DNA from: Streptosporangiaceae bacterium
GTDB taxonomy: Bacteria; Actinomycetota; Actinomycetes; Streptosporangiales; Streptosporangiaceae
Length of the DNA stretch: 6,291 bases
Direction: 5' to 3'
Assembly: GCA_030040815.1 (NCBI GenBank)
Contig: JASHSZ010000235.1
Coordinates: 1-6,291 of the forward strand
Shown: piece by piece, positions 1 through 5,208 of the stretch
Layout: every line of letters begins with the position of its first letter
How positions within the stretch are numbered: position 1 is the first letter of the stretch
Notes under the pieces: model-generated
What the model saw: only the letters and a program-made list of their open reading frames with translations
What the model was told of the DNA's origin: nothing
Database searches by the model: none
Made by a program: the position numbers and the translations under genes

Positions 1-1266
1 TCGACCACGATGAACGAGCTGATCGCGTTCCGCGCCCTGCAGGGCCTCGGTGCCGGCGGGCTCATGGTCGGCGCCATCGCGACCATCGGAGACCTGGTCC
101 CGCCGCGCGAGCGCGGCCAGTACATGGGCTACATGATGGCGGCGATGATGCTCGCGATGATCGCCGGGCCGCTGGTCGGCGGGTACATCACGGACGCCCT
201 GTCATGGCGCTGGATCTTCTACATCAACATGCCCATCGGCGGCGCGGCGCTGCTCTACCTGTGGGCGACCCTGCACGTGCCCAGGCACCGCGTGGAGCAC
301 AAGGTCGACTACGCAGGCGCGGCCGTGATCGCCGCTGGCGCCACCGCGATCACGCTGCTGGCCAGCTGGGGCGGCACCCAATACGCCTGGGGCTCGTGGG
401 AGATCACCATGCTGGCGGTGATCGTCGCGGCCGCGGTCGCCCTGTTCTTCGTGGTCGAGTCGCGCGCGGCCGAGCCGATCCTGCCGCTGCACGTGTTCAC
501 GAACCGGAACTTCTCCGTTGCCTCCGGGATGAGCTTCCTGCTCGGCTTTGTCATGCTGGGCGGGCTGACCTTCCTGCCGCTGTACCTGCAGACCGTGCAG
601 CACGCCTCGCCCACCACGAGCGGGCTGCTGCTGATACCGCTCATGTTCGGCTCCATGGTGACGTCGCTGATCGCGGGTCAGTTCACCGTGCGCACCGGCC
701 GCTACAAGATCCTGCCGATCGTCGGCGGCGCGACCATGACCGTGGCGATCTACCTGCTGACGCACCTAGGGCCGAATACCTCCCGGTTCGAGGCCGGCGT
801 GTTCTTCGTCGTGCTGGGCTTGGGGATGGGCTTCCTCATGCAGATCACGTCGCTGATCGTGCAGAACAGTGTCGAGCTCAAGGACATTGGCGTGGCGAGC
901 AGCTCGCGGACGTTCTTCCAGCAGATCGGCGGGTCGCTGGGCGTGTCGCTGTTCGGCGTGATCTTCTTCCACCGGCTGACCTCGGCGATGGCGGCGAAAC
1001 TGCCGGGCACCCACCTGGGCGCGAGCCAGGGCACCCTGGACCCGGCCACGATCAACAGCCTGCCGGCTGCCATCAAGGACGTGGCGTTCTTCGGCATCGC
1101 CAAGGGCCTGGACGCCGTGTTCTGGTGGACCATCCCCGCGGCCGCCCTGGTGTTCCTGCTCGCCCTGTCCGTGAAGGAGATCCCGCTGCGCGGCCGCGCA
1201 GCCGGGCCCGAGCAGCAGCCTCCCGCGGCCGAGCGGACCGAGCCGGCCGACCTCGGCGCCATCTAA
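1..1266 (+). CDS. DHA2-type (EmrB/QacA-like) MFS efflux transporter, 5' truncated by window edge
   Basis: A proton-driven multidrug or small-molecule exporter of the cytoplasmic membrane. The frame is open from base 1 (421 codons visible); the ATG at 10 is internal, because the visible protein begins just before helix 4 of a 14-helix DHA2 protein. About 85-100 N-terminal residues (helices 1-3) are therefore missing. Numbering from base 1, motif C is seen as G56-P57-L-V-G60-G61, followed by the family signature WRWIFYINMPIG at 69-80. Roughly eleven hydrophobic helices follow, with the amphipathic FFQQIGGSLG-type segment near helix 13 and a short hydrophilic, Pro/Glu-rich tail after helix 14. 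The gene ends with TAA, converges on greA, and is followed by a strong inverted repeat. The substrate cannot be read from sequence. The regulator (TetR or MarR genes often sit upstream of such transporters) would be outside the window. Confidence 0.93.
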   Translation, partial: STTMNELIAFRALQGLGAGGLMVGAIATIGDLVPPRERGQYMGYMMAAMMLAMIAGPLVGGYITDALSWRWIFYINMPIGGAALLYLWATLHVPRHRVEHKVDYAGAAVIAAGATAITLLASWGGTQYAWGSWEITMLAVIVAAAVALFFVVESRAAEPILPLHVFTNRNFSVASGMSFLLGFVMLGGLTFLPLYLQTVQHASPTTSGLLLIPLMFGSMVTSLIAGQFTVRTGRYKILPIVGGATMTVAIYLLTHLGPNTSRFEAGVFFVVLGLGMGFLMQITSLIVQNSVELKDIGVASSSRTFFQQIGGSLGVSLFGVIFFHRLTSAMAAKLPGTHLGASQGTLDPATINSLPAAIKDVAFFGIAKGLDAVFWWTIPAAALVFLLALSVKEIPLRGRAAGPEQQPPAAERTEPADLGAI

Positions 1267-1344
1267 GCCCACCCACATCCGCTGCCGAACCGGCCTGCTC
1301 CGCCGCGGCCCCTTCGGGCAGCCGGAAGCGGCGGTCCGGACGAC

Positions 1345-1383
1345 CGAGTGGCCGCCTGCGAGCTCCTCGCAGGCGGCCACTCG
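1345..1383. terminator. Perfect 18-bp inverted repeat, likely bidirectional terminator
   Basis: Left arm 1345-1362, CGAGTGGCCGCCTGCGAG, is exactly complementary to right arm 1366-1383, with loop CTC at 1363-1365. It lies 78 nt after the stop of the MFS gene and 19 nt beyond the greA stop on the other strand, so it can serve both convergent transcripts. There is no T-rich tail on either side. High-GC actinomycetes commonly use such hairpins without a U-tract, and the perfect 18-bp match is far beyond chance in a short spacer. Termination itself is inferred. Confidence 0.88.
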
Positions 1384-1402
1384 CGAGTCGCGGCCGGCTC
1401 GC

Positions 1403-1903
1403 CTAGCTGTCGCCGTAGGGCACGGCGTCGAGGATCTCGACCGTCGTGGAGCGGCCGTTCGGCAGCGTGTAGCTGGCGGTCTCGCCCACCTTCTTGCCAT
1501 TGATGGCGCTGCCGAGCGGCGACTTTGGCGAGTACACGTCGATGGGTGCGCCGACCTCCTCGCGGGACGCCAGTAGGAAGGTCACCTCGTCGCCGTCGCG
1601 CTCGAATCTGACGGTGACGGTCATGCCCGGCCCGACCACCCCTGCGGTGCGGGGCGGCTCGCCGACCCGGGCGTTCTGCAGGATGTGGGTGAGCTGGCGG
1701 ATGCGGGCCTCTTGCATGCCCTGCTGATCCTTGGCGGCGTGATAGCCGCCGTTCTCCCTCAGGTCGCCCTCTTCCCGCGCCGCCTCGATTCTCTTCGCGA
1801 TCTCGATCCTGCCCGGGCCAGCCAGGTGCTCGAGCTCGGCCTTGAGCCGGTCGTACGCCTCCTGGGTCAGCCAGGCATAGGTGTCGTCGCGCGTCTCGGT
1901 CAC
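1403..1903 (-). CDS. greA: Transcription elongation factor GreA
   Basis: GreA enters the secondary channel of stalled, backtracked RNA polymerase and stimulates cleavage of the extruded RNA 3' end. The 166-residue product has the normal family length. Residues about 13-80 form the N-terminal helical coiled coil, and the tip carries EGDLRENGGYHAAKDQQ (45-61), whose acidic D47 and E50 match the catalytic tip residues of the E. coli protein. The C-terminal FKBP-like domain carries the conserved S125-P-K-S-P-L-G-S-A133 stretch. The start is GTG (bases 1903-1901), preceded by AGGAG five bases away; no better start is present. It is transcribed away from the downstream membrane-protein genes and toward the MFS gene. 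Stop TAG at 1405-1403. Confidence 0.97.
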   Translation of the reverse strand: MTETRDDTYAWLTQEAYDRLKAELEHLAGPGRIEIAKRIEAAREEGDLRENGGYHAAKDQQGMQEARIRQLTHILQNARVGEPPRTAGVVGPGMTVTVRFERDGDEVTFLLASREEVGAPIDVYSPKSPLGSAINGKKVGETASYTLPNGRSTTVEILDAVPYGDS

Positions 1904-1908
1904 GGGTA

Positions 1909-1913
1909 CTCCT
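1909..1913 (-). promoter_or_regulatory. greA ribosome binding site
   Basis: AGGAG read on the minus strand, five bases before the GTG start of greA. It supports GTG as the start even though no ATG is available at this position. Confidence 0.75.
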
Positions 1914-1961
1914 AGTGATTACTGGTCCACCGGGCCTCGGGCCCACGGGGGTAATCCTTCG

Positions 1962-1999
1962 AGGCTAACAAGGGTCCGCAAGTATGTCGTACCTGTCAA
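1962..1999 (-). promoter_or_regulatory. Candidate greA promoter(s)
   Basis: On the minus strand ACGACA (1990-1985; four matches to TTGACA) lies 17 bases before TAGCCT (1967-1962), which fits the actinobacterial TAnnnT -10. The predicted start would be near 1955, giving a leader of about 50 nt. A perfect TTGACA at 1999-1994 lies just upstream, and 17 bases after it is the weak GACCCT. The two -35-like elements may represent overlapping promoters or one real and one accidental match. A further TATCGT at 2011-2006 with TTGCCC 19 bases upstream is a weaker alternative. All are sequence matches only. Confidence 0.45.
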
Positions 2000-2158
2000 T
2001 GGGGCACGATAAACAAGTCCGGGCGAGCCAGGGCAAAAGGCGTGCTGGCTGCGCGGCCAGCCCCGCGAATTGTCGCCGGCCGCCGGGCCAGTCGAGCCCG
2101 TTCCCTGCATGACGGTAAATCCGCTGGCACATCCGCCACGGGCCGCCCGTTCCCGGCA

Positions 2159-2164
2159 TAGGGT
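2159..2164 (+). promoter_or_regulatory. Candidate -10 element for the small membrane-protein genes
   Basis: TAGGGT fits TAnnnT and would give a transcript starting near 2171 with a leader of about 30 nt before the ATG at 2201. No TTGACA-like hexamer lies 16-18 bases upstream, so this is tentative. Confidence 0.3.
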
Positions 2165-2190
2165 CAGTTTCCGCATCCCGTTGCGCGACC

Positions 2191-2195
2191 GGAGG
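2191..2195 (+). promoter_or_regulatory. Ribosome binding site for the gene at 2201
   Basis: GGAGG with a five-base spacer to the ATG at 2201. This is a strong Shine-Dalgarno match and fixes the start of an otherwise very short gene. Confidence 0.8.
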
Positions 2196-2200
2196 TCGAG

Positions 2201-2431
2201 ATGGGCAATCACCCGGTGCTGGGTTATGTGGTCTGGGGGCTGCTGATTGGCGCCATATTCGCCTGGGAGGGGCTAGCTCTCAGCGGCATCAGCGGGACCG
2301 TGCCGACGCTGAGCGCAACCTTCCGGGCCATCATGCGCTATCCGCCCGGCCGATGGGCGCTGTTCGCGCTGTGGCTGTGGTTCGGCTGGCACCTCTTCAT
2401 CCGTGGCTGGCACTTCCTGCTGCGTGCTTGA
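2201..2431 (+). CDS. Small two-helix membrane protein (DUF6186-like), function unknown
   Basis: A 76-residue protein with a strong ribosome binding site. Helix 1 spans about residues 5-28 (VLGYVVWGLLIGAIFAWEGL) and helix 2 about 50-73 (RWALFALWLWFGWHLFIRGW). Between them, G32-T-V-P-T-L precedes a short basic stretch ending M45-R-Y-P-P-G-R-W52. The arrangement 'IPT...MR...GRW...W.WLGWH.F' recalls a small family in Streptomyces and related actinomycetes that I believe is DUF6186; this is from memory. The clustering of tryptophans with one histidine in helix 2 is notable, but no enzymatic motif is present. Its stop overlaps or sits just before the next membrane-protein gene, so the two are probably co-translated. 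Location is inferred to be the cytoplasmic membrane. No function can be assigned. Confidence 0.82.
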   Translation: MGNHPVLGYVVWGLLIGAIFAWEGLALSGISGTVPTLSATFRAIMRYPPGRWALFALWLWFGWHLFIRGWHFLLRA

Positions 2432-2439
2432 CGGCCGAC

Positions 2440-2868
2440 ATGTCGTCCCAACTCATCCGCTCGGACCTGATCCCCATCGTGACCGGCTACCTCATCGTCA
2501 TGGTGATACTGGCCGTGGGCCTGTGGAATGCACGGCGGCGGGTGCGCGCCGGGCGGCCACTCACCCGGTACACGGGCCGGCTCGATCGCGGCTGGCTGGC
2601 ACTCCTCTATCACGCGGTCACTGACGCCCTCGGCGGCTACCTGCTACTGGCCGGCGTCGTGGTGCTGTACTACTACTTCGTCGCGCGGGTAGGCGGCAGC
2701 TTCCTGGACAGCGAGTTCACCGGCAGCGCGCTGCTAATCGCCATCGCCTTCCCGGTATATGCAGCCGCGTCCCTGGTCGGCCGATATCGCAGCGGCCGGC
2801 GTGGCTCCCGGCAGGCCGGCCAAGATGCCCCGCCCGACCAGAAGGGGAACGACCAGCCAGGGGTGTGA
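2440..2868 (+). CDS. Small three-helix membrane protein (DUF6256-like), function unknown
   Basis: A 142-residue protein. Helix 1 covers about 10-29 (LIPIVTGYLIVMVILAVGLW), then a basic loop (R32-R-R...R39). Helix 2 covers about 62-82, with G65-G66-Y67 and a Y77-Y-Y run, followed by A82-R-V-G-G-S-F-L. Helix 3 covers about 94-113 (TGSALLIAIAFPVYAAASLV), ending in a basic, hydrophilic tail. The pattern GGYL...YY.VARVGG.FL.S..TGSALL resembles an actinobacterial family I recall as DUF6256. The frame extends upstream to 2353, but that part overlaps the preceding gene, so I choose ATG 2440. A TTG at 2428 overlapping the previous stop (TTGA) is the alternative. Neither start has a clear ribosome binding site, suggesting translational coupling to the gene at 2201. 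The stop at 2866 overlaps a GTG, but the next gene probably starts later. Confidence 0.8.
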   Translation: MSSQLIRSDLIPIVTGYLIVMVILAVGLWNARRRVRAGRPLTRYTGRLDRGWLALLYHAVTDALGGYLLLAGVVVLYYYFVARVGGSFLDSEFTGSALLIAIAFPVYAAASLVGRYRSGRRGSRQAGQDAPPDQKGNDQPGV

Positions 2869-2957
2869 CCGACCTGACCGGAGCCGCGGTTCCGAGGCCG
2901 GTCTCGGGCACAGCCGCGGCCCGCGAGTCTGCCTCGCACCTGTCCGCCGCCGACGGC

Positions 2958-2990
2958 CTGACCGGCCGAGATTACGGCGTAAAGTACGCC
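2958..2990 (+). promoter_or_regulatory. Candidate promoter for the SGNH hydrolase giving a leaderless mRNA
   Basis: CTGACC (2958-2963; four matches to TTGACA), a 16-base spacer, and TAAAGT (2980-2985; fits TAnnnT) precede the ATG at 2991 by only five bases. A transcript would therefore begin at or within a base or two of that ATG. There is no Shine-Dalgarno sequence before it, consistent with a leaderless mRNA, a common class in actinobacteria. The -10 lies inside a perfect inverted repeat, GGCGTA-AAG-TACGCC (2976-2990), that could be an operator. Confidence 0.55.
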
Positions 2991-3611
2991 ATGGAGTTGT
3001 TTTCCCGACTGCACTCCTGGTCGCGCTATGTCGCTCTCGGCGACAGCCTGACTGCCGGGCGTGGTGACCTCGGTACCGACGGCCGCCCGGTCGGCTGGGC
3101 CCGGCGGCTGGCGGACATCCTCAGCGACCGCACCGGGGTCGCGTGCTCGGTGACGAATCTGGCGGTGGACGGTGCAACCGTGGGCCGCGTGCTCGAGCAG
3201 CAGCTGCCGCAGCTCGACGGCGCAGCGCCAGACCTGGTGAGTGTCACGGTCGGGATGAACGACATCCGCGGGGCGCAGTTCAGCCCGGCGGACTTCGGCG
3301 CCGAACTCGGGCGTCTGCTCGATGCGCTCGTGGCCACCGGCGCGACGATCCTGACGTGCACGCTGCCCGACATCGCAGATGTGGTCGAGCTGCCGGCCGA
3401 GCACGTCGAGATCGCCCGCTTTCGGCTCGGCGAGGCGAGTGACATCATCAGGGACCAGTCGGCCCGGCACGACGCGGTCTGCCTGGACACGTGGGCGATG
3501 CGCGAGCTGGCCGCGAGCCCGGAGCTATTCACCGCGGATCGGCTGCACCCCAATACCAGCGGGCATCGCAGGCTGGCGACCGCGTTCGCCGATCTGCTGC
3601 TGGCATGCTGA
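2991..3611 (+). CDS. SGNH/GDSL-family hydrolase (cytoplasmic esterase/lipase-like)
   Basis: A serine hydrolase of the SGNH fold acting on ester or acyl substrates; the substrate is unknown. All four blocks are present, numbered from ATG 2991 (206 residues): block I G17-D18-S19-L-T-A-G23 with nucleophile S19; block II with G61 in N56-L-A-V-D-G61; block III G88-M-N90-D with oxyanion N90; and block V D183-R-L-H186-P-N...G-H, supplying the Asp-His pair. No signal peptide or membrane helix is visible, so it should be cytoplasmic. The frame extends to a GTG at 2865 that overlaps the upstream stop (248 residues), but the added 42 residues are Ala/Gly/Pro-rich without conservation that I recognise. 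A promoter-like sequence ends five bases before ATG 2991, so I prefer that start. It may be co-transcribed with the upstream membrane genes as well. Confidence 0.92.
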   Translation: MELFSRLHSWSRYVALGDSLTAGRGDLGTDGRPVGWARRLADILSDRTGVACSVTNLAVDGATVGRVLEQQLPQLDGAAPDLVSVTVGMNDIRGAQFSPADFGAELGRLLDALVATGATILTCTLPDIADVVELPAEHVEIARFRLGEASDIIRDQSARHDAVCLDTWAMRELAASPELFTADRLHPNTSGHRRLATAFADLLLAC

Positions 3612-3662
3612 CGTGGCGCGGTTCTCCAGGCGGCGGGGACGCTGACGGCGGGAATGGGCAGT

Positions 3663-3704
3663 CGGCCGGGCCGCGTTCTCCAACCGGCTGATCGCGCCCG
3701 GCCG
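3663..3704 (+). terminator. Possible terminator hairpin after the SGNH hydrolase gene
   Basis: CGGCCGGGC (3663-3671) and GCCCGGCCG (3696-3704) are perfectly complementary 9-base arms around a 24-base loop, beginning 52 nt after the SGNH stop. The long loop and the generally GC-rich context make this a weak call. Confidence 0.3.
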
Positions 3705-3732
3705 CGCCGGCCTGGCTGTCGGCACCGGGGGT

Positions 3733-3738
3733 TATCGT
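3733..3738 (+). promoter_or_regulatory. Candidate -10 element for mca
   Basis: TATCGT fits TAnnnT, with CTGGCT (3712-3717) 15 bases upstream as a poor -35. It would give a leader of roughly 75 nt before the GTG at 3819. The separating spacer and the hairpin after the upstream gene make a separate mca promoter plausible, but this element is tentative. Confidence 0.3.
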
Positions 3739-3802
3739 GGCGACCGCGCCGCTGGCCCTGCCCCCGACGACCGCGCTCGGCCATGACCGCCTGGGACTAC
3801 AC

Positions 3803-3810
3803 GGAGGTGA
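3803..3810 (+). promoter_or_regulatory. Strong ribosome binding site that decides the mca start
   Basis: GGAGGTGA is fully complementary to the anti-Shine-Dalgarno end of 16S rRNA and lies eight bases before GTG 3819. It lies inside the reading frame of the longer ATG 3783 version, whose own upstream sequence has no ribosome binding site, so it argues for the shorter protein. Confidence 0.7.
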
Positions 3811-3818
3811 CTTCCCGC

Positions 3819-4745
3819 GTGCTCGCCGTTCCTGACCATCGTGCCGCCGTGCCCGGCAGCGAGCCGCTGCGGCTCATGGCGGTGCACGCCCATCCGGACG
3901 ACGAGTCAAGCAAGGGCGCTGCGACCATGGCGAGATACGTCCGTGAGGGCGTCGCGGTGCTGGTCTGCACACTGACCGGCGGGGAGCGCGGGACCATCCT
4001 TAACCCGGCGATGGAGCAGCCGGGGATCATGGAGAACCTCGCCGCGGTGCGCCGCGAGGAGATGGCTGCCGCCCGCAAGATCCTGGGCGTGCAGCAGCTG
4101 TTCCTCGGCTTCATCGACTCCGGGCTGCCTGAGGGCGATCCGGTGCCGCCGCTGCCGGCGGGCTGCTTCGCGCTCGAGCCGCTCGAGCGCGCTGCCGGGC
4201 CGCTAGTGCAGGCCATCCGGGAGTTCCGGCCGCACGTGCTCCTTACCTACGACGAGAACGGCGGCTACCCTCATCCGGACCACATCAAGTGCCACCAGGT
4301 CTCGGTGGAGGCGTTTGAGGCCGCGGCGGACCCGGACCGGTACCCGGACTCGGGCGAGCCATGGCAGCCGCTCAAGCTCTACTACCATCTCAGCTTCCAC
4401 CGCGATCGGATGCTGGCGCTGCATGAGGCGATGCTGGCTCGGGGCCTTGAGTCCCCGTACACCGACCGGATCGCCAGGCTCGAGTCGACCGAGGAGTCCC
4501 GCGAGCGCCGGCCGCTCGCGATGACGACTCGCGTGCCGTGCGCTGAGTACTTCGAAGTGCGGGATCAGGCGCTGCTTGCGCACGCGACCCAGGTAGCGCC
4601 GGACGGAGGCTGGTTCACGGTGCCGATGGAGGTCCAGCGTGCCGCCTGGCCGACCGAGGACTATCATCTGGCCAGGTCGGTGGTGGATGCCGAGCTGCCA
4701 GAGGACGACCTGTTCGCCGGCGTCAGGGAAAAGGTGAGCTTGTGA
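3819..4745 (+). CDS. mca: Mycothiol S-conjugate amidase Mca
   Basis: Zinc amidase that cleaves mycothiol S-conjugates of electrophiles, toxins and antibiotics into GlcN-inositol and an N-acetylcysteine conjugate (mercapturic acid) that is exported; it acts in the cytosol. From GTG 3819 the product is 308 residues, close to the roughly 290 usual for the family. H23-A-H25-P-D27-D28-E supplies zinc ligands H25 and D28 and catalytic D27; the third ligand is H155 in YPHPDH (150-155). The family stretches TGGERG, GFIDSGLPEGDP, TYDENGGYPHPDH, SGEPWQPLKLYYH and LLAHATQ match Mca rather than the paralogue MshB. In-frame starts are ATG 3783 (320 residues, no ribosome binding site), GTG 3819 (strong site; chosen) and ATG 3876 (289 residues, closest to the M. 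tuberculosis N-terminus). Its stop TGA overlaps the ATG of the next gene. Confidence 0.95.
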   Translation: MLAVPDHRAAVPGSEPLRLMAVHAHPDDESSKGAATMARYVREGVAVLVCTLTGGERGTILNPAMEQPGIMENLAAVRREEMAAARKILGVQQLFLGFIDSGLPEGDPVPPLPAGCFALEPLERAAGPLVQAIREFRPHVLLTYDENGGYPHPDHIKCHQVSVEAFEAAADPDRYPDSGEPWQPLKLYYHLSFHRDRMLALHEAMLARGLESPYTDRIARLESTEESRERRPLAMTTRVPCAEYFEVRDQALLAHATQVAPDGGWFTVPMEVQRAAWPTEDYHLARSVVDAELPEDDLFAGVREKVSL

Positions 4746-5074
4746 TGCTACTCGCGGCGGCGGCCGCGGCGAAGTCACCGAGCGTCTGGGCGCAGCCAGG
4801 CACCCTGGGCTTCCTCGTCGTGTTCGGGATGGCGGTCATCCTGTACTTCGTGTTCCGCTCCATGTCCAAGCAGCTGCGCAAGGTGCGCGAGGCGGCCGCG
4901 GCGGAGCAGTCCGGACCGGATCAGGATTCGGACGGCGGGTCGCCGCCGGGTGGCCTGCGTCCCGATTCCGGCGATCAGCGGCCGAGCGGCAGCGCGCCCG
5001 GCTCGCCGCTGGACGACGACTATGAGCGGCAGCAGTCGGAGCAGAACGCCGCGCTCATGGACTTCTGGCTCTGA
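4745..5074 (+). CDS. Small single-helix membrane protein downstream of mca
   Basis: A 109-residue protein from ATG 4745, which overlaps the mca stop as TGATG; GTG 4742, one codon earlier, is equally possible. AAGG about 7-10 bases upstream is the ribosome binding site. A short Ala-rich N-terminus precedes one strong helix at about 19-37 (TLGFLVVFGMAVILYFVF), followed by a basic juxtamembrane stretch (R38...K42...R45-K46...R48) that predicts N-out/C-in topology. The remaining C-terminus is acidic, rich in Ser, Gly, Pro, Asp and Gln, and probably disordered. A small single-helix protein gene follows mca in other actinomycetes (Rv1083 in M. tuberculosis, from memory). The overlap implies coupled translation with Mca, but the function is unknown. 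A link to mycothiol-conjugate handling at the membrane is only a guess. Confidence 0.88.
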   Translation: MLLAAAAAAKSPSVWAQPGTLGFLVVFGMAVILYFVFRSMSKQLRKVREAAAAEQSGPDQDSDGGSPPGGLRPDSGDQRPSGSAPGSPLDDDYERQQSEQNAALMDFWL

Positions 5075-5208
5075 AGTCAGCCGACGTCCTCGCGACCAGC
5101 TATCACCTGACTGCATGAGCCGCAAGCACCCTCGCATCTCGGCGTGTCGCGACGCTGCAGTTGCTACGTTCATGCTGATGGTCCCTGGCTGTCAGGGGAG
5201 TGCGGGCC
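5075..5208 (+). other. Spacer before the SNF2 helicase gene, with a weak promoter candidate
   Basis: No gene is seen in these 134 bases. TACGTT (5165-5170) fits TAnnnT and would place a transcript start near 5177, about 32 nt before ATG 5209; GTGTCG (5144-5149) 15 bases upstream is a poor -35. A 6-base inverted repeat, AGTCAG/CTGACT (5075-5080 and 5107-5112), directly follows the upstream stop but its 26-base loop makes it a weak terminator candidate. Confidence 0.35.
5195..5200 (+). promoter_or_regulatory. Ribosome binding site of the SNF2 helicase gene
   Basis: GGGGAG lies eight bases before ATG 5209 and selects this start. The site overlaps the right arm of a small hairpin, CCCTG/CAGGG (5183-5187 and 5193-5197), extendable by one G-U pair, which could partly mask it. 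Confidence 0.65.

Larger units (their letters stand above)
1904..2200. other. Divergent intergenic region between greA and the membrane-protein genes
   Basis: No convincing gene is seen in these 297 bases; short minus-strand frames here lack family resemblance and a good start. The region is less GC-rich around 1960-2015 than its surroundings, as expected of promoter DNA, and must hold the control sequences for both directions. Two GC-rich hairpins are visible: GGGCC/GGCCC (1932-1936 and 1940-1944), inside the predicted greA leader, and GCTGGC/GCCAGC (2044-2049 and 2056-2061), between the two promoters. A plus-strand TAGGGT at 2159-2164 fits a -10 element for the gene at 2201 but lacks a clear -35. 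Confidence 0.6.

Noticed and set aside
1..1266. Idea that the MFS gene and mca form one detoxification operon
   Set aside because: They are separated by greA on the opposite strand and a strong terminator, so any functional link is thematic only.
204..1406. 400-codon plus-strand frame inside the MFS gene
   Set aside because: Out-of-frame shadow of the transporter: almost entirely Arg/Ala/Gly/Asp, with no hydrophobic helices.
1263..1946. 227-codon minus-strand frame overlapping greA
   Set aside because: Alternate frame over greA, whose frame carries the conserved coiled-coil tip and the ribosome binding site.
2353..2439. Upstream extension of the DUF6256-like gene
   Set aside because: It overlaps the preceding membrane-protein gene in another frame and reads as a shadow; the family-like part begins at or just before the ATG at 2440.
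2865..2990. N-terminal extension of the SGNH hydrolase from GTG 2865
   Set aside because: The GTG overlaps the previous stop, which is attractive, but the added residues carry no recognisable conservation, there is no ribosome binding site, and a promoter-like sequence lies within this stretch. Kept as an alternative start only.
2673..3470. 265-codon minus-strand open frame opposite the SGNH gene
   Set aside because: It is antisense to the SGNH hydrolase and the DUF6256-like gene, whose motifs are clear. Long antisense frames are expected in GC-rich codon-biased DNA, and its composition (Arg/Gly/Pro-rich) shows no family signature.
3026..3784. 252-codon minus-strand open frame
   Set aside because: Antisense shadow of the SGNH gene, Arg/Ser/Pro-rich, with no recognisable domain.
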